DNA from: Hansfordia pulvinata
Taxonomy: Eukaryota > Ascomycota > Sordariomycetes > Xylariales
Length of the DNA: 64,000 nucleotides
Assembly (NCBI GenBank): GCA_006538405.1
Contig: BJKQ01000016.1
Span: 868,001-932,000, forward strand
Direction: 5' to 3'
The translations under genes and the position numbers were made by a program. Of this stretch, positions 58,901 to 64,000 are shown piece by piece (position 1 is the first letter of the stretch; every line of letters begins with the position of its first letter). Below the pieces are notes generated by a model. It did not search any database. It saw only the letters and a program-made list of their open reading frames with translations, and had not been told where the DNA came from.

Positions 58901-60321
58901 GGCGGAACCTTACTTAATATTACCACCTTATTAACGTTATAAGGTAAGTCTTATTATTCTTTTTATAAAACGGAACCCCGCTTAATATTACCACCTTATA
59001 AGCGTTATAAGGTAAGTCTTATTATTATTTAATAAGGCGGAATTCCGTTTAATATTACCACCTTATAAGCGTTATAAGGTAAGTCTTATTATTTTCCTTA
59101 TAAGGCGGAATCCCGCTTAATATTACCACCTTATTAACGTTATAAGGTAAGTCTTATTATTATATAAATAAAACGGAACCTTACCTGGTATTACCACCTT
59201 ATAAGCGTTATAAGGTAAGTCTTATTATTCTTATAAGGCGGAACCCCGCTTAATATTATTATTTATAAGCGTTATAAGGTAAGTATTATATTCTTTTTAT
59301 TAAGCGGAACCTTGCTTAATTTATTTATATATAAGCGTTATAAGGTAAGTCTTATTATTGTTTAATAAAGCGGAACTCCGCCTGATATTTTTTATTTATA
59401 AGCGTTATAAGGTAAGTCTTATCCTTATTTTAATAGCGTGGAACCCCGTTTAATATTATTATTTATAAGTGTTATAAGGTAAGTATTATATTCTTTTTAT
59501 AAGGCGGAACCCCGCTTAATATATTTATATATAAGCGTTATAAGGTAAGTCTTATTATTGTTTAATAAGGCGGAACTTCACCCGATATTATAAACTATTA
59601 GCCTTATAAGGTAAGTCTTAATATTCTCTTTATAAGGCGGAATCTTACTTAATGTTATAACCTTATAAGCGTTATAAGGTAAGTCTTATCATTATTTTAA
59701 TAAGGCGGAACCCCGCTTAATATTACCACCTTATAAAAGTTATAAGGTTAATATTATTATTATTTTTATAAGGCGGAACCCCGCCTTATAATATTTATAA
59801 GCGTTATAAGGTAAGTTATATTATTATTTTAATAAGGCGGAACCCTGCTTAATATTATTATTTATAAGCGTTATAAGGTAAGTCTTATTATTCTTATAAG
59901 GCGGAACCCCGCTTAATATTACCAGTTTATAAGCGGTGCAAGGTAAGTCTTATTATTATTTTTATAAGGCGGAACCCCGCTTTATATATATACTTATATA
60001 CGTTATAAACCATATTATAATATTATATTAATAAGGTGTAAGCCCGCTTAATCTTATTATATTTAAATGTTATAAGGTACGTTTTAATATTATATTATAA
60101 GGCGGAAAACCGCTTAATATTATTACTTATATTCGTTATAAGGTATTTATTAACATTATTCTTATATAGCAGATCTTAGCTTTATATAAATAGTTATAAG
60201 CGTTTTATTATATACTTTAACATTATTTCCGTAAGGCGGAACCCCGCTTAATAATACCACTTATAAGCGTTATAAGTAGGTTATAATAATGATTTATAAG
60301 GCGGAACTCCGTTTAATATAA
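55941..60321. repeat. ~67-bp satellite array, about 65 copies
   Basis: Each unit contains AAGCGTTATAAGGTAAGT, an AT-rich TTATTATT spacer, the perfect hairpin AAGCGGAACCCCGCTT (or its GGCGGAACCCCGCC form), and TAATATTATTATTTAT or TAATATTACCACCTTAT. The unit length is 67 bp in the regular stretch near 58.9-59.2 kb. Copies at the left edge are more diverged than those at 58-60 kb. The hairpin is the only GC-rich part of the unit. The array ends abruptly at the end of a retroelement. No coding potential; function unknown. Confidence 0.9.
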
Positions 60322-63300
60322 TGTAACGACCTGGATTCTTTTTAAGAAAAATACAGAATTAGTTTAAGGGTTTATGTTTTAAAAGAACACTTAAAAGGTC
60401 GTCTATCGGTAAACGCTGAGCAATCGATTAATAATCGGTAATTAAAGTATTGAATAAGTGGTAAACTATTATTAAAAGGTTACTCTTATTTAAAAATGAC
60501 TTAAATGCTTAAATTAATTATTAAGGTAATAAATAATTAAATATATAAGAAAACCTTCCTTTTTTATATATCCTTTATTCCCTTTATAATACCGTAACGG
60601 CTTATAATATTCTTATACCGGATCACCGTGATCCTTTAATGGCTTATCGTGATCTTAAGTAGCTCACCGTGATCTTTTTATTTTAATAAGTGATTATATT
60701 ATATGACCTTATATTAATAATTTATATTTCTTACATATATAATTAAGTTAATATAGCCTTATACGATTATTAATTTATAAGTCTTTTACTTATATTAATA
60801 TAGCCCGTTTTACCGGCTTAATAATCGGGTTCGTAATATTATACCCCTCTTTTTAAGTTATTTATCTTTAATTAATTAATATAAAAGAGTAAGTAAGCCT
60901 TAATATAAGCGTGGCCTTTATGTTTCTTTATCCTTTTTTCTTTATCTTATTAATCATATCATCGCGTGTTTAAAAATCGCGATAACGTAATATAAATAAA
61001 AAGCGTAAATCCTTAATTACCTTTATTTCGCGTTTTAAAGTCGATATTATATTTTACTTTTATTATTATTTTAATAACCTTTATTATCATATAATATTTT
61101 CTTAAAGCGATCGTTATAAACAGTGCATCGCGATTAACCGATCTTATAATAATATTTAAATAGCTTTTACGTTAAACCGTATTTTTAAGGAAGATAACCG
61201 CCTTTAATCAGAGGAGTTTAAAGTTAAGGAACGTTTATTAATTACATATTAATAACTTAATAAAGTAATATCGAAGCTTTAACGTTTTTATTAATAATAA
61301 GCATCGTTAAAATCTCGTAAAAGCGTTTTAATAACTCGTGGAATTTCCACTTTAAATAAGTTTAAGGTTCTTAAATAAGCGGAGTTTTAAGTTGTTAAGA
61401 ACGCTTAAGCGTTAAGTGTTTTAAGTGTTATTAATTAAAATATAATCGGCCTTAACTTATCTTTTAATCTTAATTTACTTAATCCGGGTGTCTCCGGTGA
61501 AACTATTTTAATAATTATAAGCAATTTAAGTGGTTTTTAAGTTTTTAAGTGTTTTCCGATAATAAGTAGCCTTTTTATTATATTAAGTACTTTATCGTGG
61601 ATTCTTATTAATATAAATCTAGTATTTCTTTAACCTTAAATTCTTAAGTGTTAATATTGGCTTCGATTTCAGTTTTAAGTTATACGTTAACCGGTGCTGG
61701 TTTTAATAATAAAACGTAAAATACCGGATAGATTCTTATAATATTAAGTAATAATAATTTATAATTAATTAATAAAACGATCTCGTTAATTTTAAATGGT
61801 CCGATCTTCTTAAAATTTAATTTATCGTTAAGTCTTTTAATTTAAATATTTTTATATAATAAATAAACCTTATCTCCTTTTTTAAAGATCGGTCTTAACG
61901 ACCGATAATTATTATAATATCATTTTATACGTTATTAAATCGCTGTGAGCTCCGTGTAAAAGTGTTTATAAAGCGTTATAAGATATTTAACTTAAATAAC
62001 GGCTTTTAAAGCGTTACCGTTAATTATTACTTATTATAATTTTTATAAGTTAAATTTATAATTCGTATAAAAGGGTAATATCTTTATATCTTTATTATTT
62101 AAGTTATTATATACGAATTTTACTTTAAGTAAAAGGGATACTTAATTATCTTATTTAAAGTTAACGTAACATCGTAAATATTATTTAAGTACTTAATTAA
62201 GTCGTTCCGTACGACCGTTTATTTATAAATAATATATTATTAACGTTTTATATTATACTTTAAGTTATTATATAAATAATTTTTAAAAATAAGTTATAAA
62301 AAGCTTATCTCGGTCCGTGATAAGTTCTTTTAATAAGTTATATTAATTAAATATAATCTTATTTATTAATTAAGTAATTTATATTACGGTTATAATTTCT
62401 TTAAATAGCTGAAACTTCGTAAACTTAATAAGCTGTTTTATATAAATTATAATATTATCATAAACGATTTTAATTATTAAATTTATAAATAATAATAACT
62501 TTATAATAAAGTTTATTAAAACCGATTTTTATACTTTATCTTTAAAAGGTATAAGTTAAAGTTCTTTATAAGGCTTATAACGTGTTGCCTTAAATCGAAT
62601 ACATATATTATATTCTTTAATTACCGTTTTAATTAATCTTTTAAGGTTTAAAAAGTCGTAATCGCGTCGTACTTATTATATGGTTTTTTAAATCCTTTAA
62701 TAATTATAAGATAAATCTTTATAAATCATTATAATAAGTTACCATTATAACGGTATAAATATAAATCGTTTATCACGGAAAAGTATAACTTTATTAAATT
62801 ATTTAAAAAGGTTAAACCGTTCGTTATTTAATAATGCTTTTAAGCGTTACGTTTCTTATTATAATTTATAATTAAATTATTCTTTTTTAACTCGGGTAAG
62901 TCGGATTTATTATATTAAGATTAAGTTCTTATTTTTATTTTACCTTAAAATGGTTTATAATTTTATTATTAAATTTACTGTGAAATAATCAGGTCGTTTA
63001 TTAAGAGCGTTTGCTTTAACGTTTTCTTTACCTTTATAATATTCGATTTTAAAGTTAAACTTTAAGAGGATTTTTATTTATCGAATTTATCGCTTATTAA
63101 GAACCTTATTCTTTATAAAGGTTATAAGATTCTTATAATTTATATAAACGGTTATTAAAGTAAAGGTGTTATTTAAATAATATCTTTATTCCTTAAATGC
63201 CTTAATAATAATTATAAGCTCTTTATTATATACCGTATAATTAAGCTTTAATTTATTAAACTTCTTTAAAAAGTAAGCTATTAAATATAGCTTACTTATT

Positions 63301-64000
63301 TCGTCTCGTTATTTAAGTTGCCCTCTTATAACGAAGTCGCTGGCGTCGGTCTCGACTTTTATAAGTTTATTAAGGTTAATTATAATTATAACGGGTTCTT
63401 TTAAAATTACTCCTTTAAAGGTGTTAAATAAGGTTTAAAGTTCCTTATTTTATTCGAAAGGTTTATTCTTTTTAATTATATTAATTAAGGGCTTAATATG
63501 CTTATTAAATCCTTTAATAAATTATCGGTGGAAGTTTATAAACCTTAAGAATCTTTTAATATTATAAATGCTTTTAAGAATAAGCCATTCTTAAATAACT
63601 TACACCTTACTTTACTATATTAACACTTTTTTTAATTAAATTATATATCTTATAAAGTTAATTTTCGTTTAATAAAACTGACTTTTCTTTAAGTTAACAC
63701 GAAGGTTAATATCTTAAAAGGCTTAAAGGACTTACTTTACGTGGCTTATATAATTTGTTTTATTTTTAAAGTAAATAAAAATATCGTTAAGGTATATAAT
63801 TATAAAAACACCGTAAAAGGGCTTAAGGACGGTGTCGATTATGCTTTAAAAGCTAATTAAAGCATTTATAAGTTTAAAAGGCATTATTAAATATTTAAAG
63901 TGTCCTTTTAATGTCCGGAACGCTGTTTTTTACTTATCTTTTATAAGGATCTTAATAAGGTGGTAAGCGTTAAGTAGATTTATTATAATAAAGATCTTAA
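60322..64000 (-). mobile_element. Ty3/gypsy retrotransposon relic, minus strand, runs off the window
   Basis: Domains are in order on the minus strand. Reverse transcriptase comes first: the catalytic YxDD site reads YLND at about 63781-63798, and the connection segment is near 63480-63560. RNase H follows with an ETDASDF segment at 63332-63352. Then come an integrase H2C2 region (about 62600-62790), an integrase core with ITDRD (about 62310-62330) and a GRTERLN segment (about 62190-62230), and a chromodomain-side GPFKI...IYPVF region (about 61720-61810). The plus-strand TGTAACGACC at 60322 is the expected inverted terminus of a long terminal repeat, so about 1 kb from there is probably the LTR. 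Many stops make it non-functional. The 5' half lies beyond position 64000. Confidence 0.85.

Larger units (their letters stand above)
51520..64000. other. AT-rich RIP-degraded repeat block
   Basis: From about 51.5 kb to the end the sequence changes abruptly to extreme AT richness, with no open coding frame. Related repeat copies differ almost only by C/T and G/A transitions, and relic proteins show Cys-to-Tyr, His-to-Tyr, Asp-to-Asn and Trp/Gln-to-stop changes. This is what RIP is known to produce in Pezizomycotina. Such blocks are usually heterochromatic; a centromeric or subtelomeric position cannot be told from this window. Confidence 0.9.

Noticed and set aside
55941..60321. CRISPR-like regular repeat spacing
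   Set aside because: The spacers are themselves repeats of one 67-bp unit, not unique sequences, and the host is a eukaryote.
51520..64000. mitochondrial DNA insertion as the cause of the AT-rich block
   Set aside because: Recognisable gypsy domains, tandem repeats and transition-only differences fit RIP; no mitochondrial gene was seen.

Overview
The window looks like a chromosome piece from a filamentous ascomycete (Pezizomycotina, most likely a Sordariomycete; Hypocreales is a guess). The evidence is GC-rich monocistronic genes on both strands, short introns (mostly 50-150 nt) with GTRAGT donors and CTRAC-type branch points, fungus-specific families, and a terminal block of extreme AT richness whose sequence differences are almost all C-to-T or G-to-A. 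That pattern is the signature of repeat-induced point mutation (RIP).

Region 1 (1-51.4 kb) is ordinary euchromatin with wide spacers. In order it holds: a secreted DUF4185-like protein (-), a small DUF6924-like protein (-), a 141-aa Cys-rich protein (-), a single-pass Cys-rich membrane protein (+), a TDT/SLAC1-family transporter (-), a 197-aa secreted unknown (-), a short RecQ DNA helicase (+), a SAM methyltransferase with a one-base frameshift (-), a 972-aa Pro-rich protein ending in five Cys/Trp modules (-), a Cdc4/Fbw7-type F-box/WD40 protein (-), a Tfc7-like histidine phosphatase (+), a secreted 409-aa unknown (+), a six-exon dye-decolorizing peroxidase (-), a FrnE/DsbA-like oxidoreductase (+), a GH5 exo-beta-1,3-glucanase with a one-base frameshift (+), and a 70-aa pre-pro Cys-rich peptide (+). 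I rebuilt exons by hand from splice sites and frame continuity; all proposed junctions keep frame apart from the two frameshifts.

Region 2 (about 51.5-64 kb) is a RIP-degraded repeat block. It starts with a 1.16-kb inverted-repeat element, followed by a plus-strand Ty3/gypsy relic, a 17-bp minisatellite, a dispersed ~92-bp repeat, a 4.4-kb array of about 65 copies of a ~67-bp unit, and a minus-strand Ty3/gypsy relic that runs off the end of the window. No intact gene was seen there.

The genes do not form an obvious pathway or biosynthetic cluster. The two most interesting items are the 70-aa secreted peptide with a perfectly symmetric cysteine pattern at the edge of the AT-rich block (an effector-like setting), and the hairpin-bearing 67-bp satellite. 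Other points of note are a peroxidase that has lost its distal catalytic Asp, the five-module Cys/Trp protein, a strongly over-represented TACTCGTAC motif in spacers, and two C-run frameshifts that may be assembly errors.
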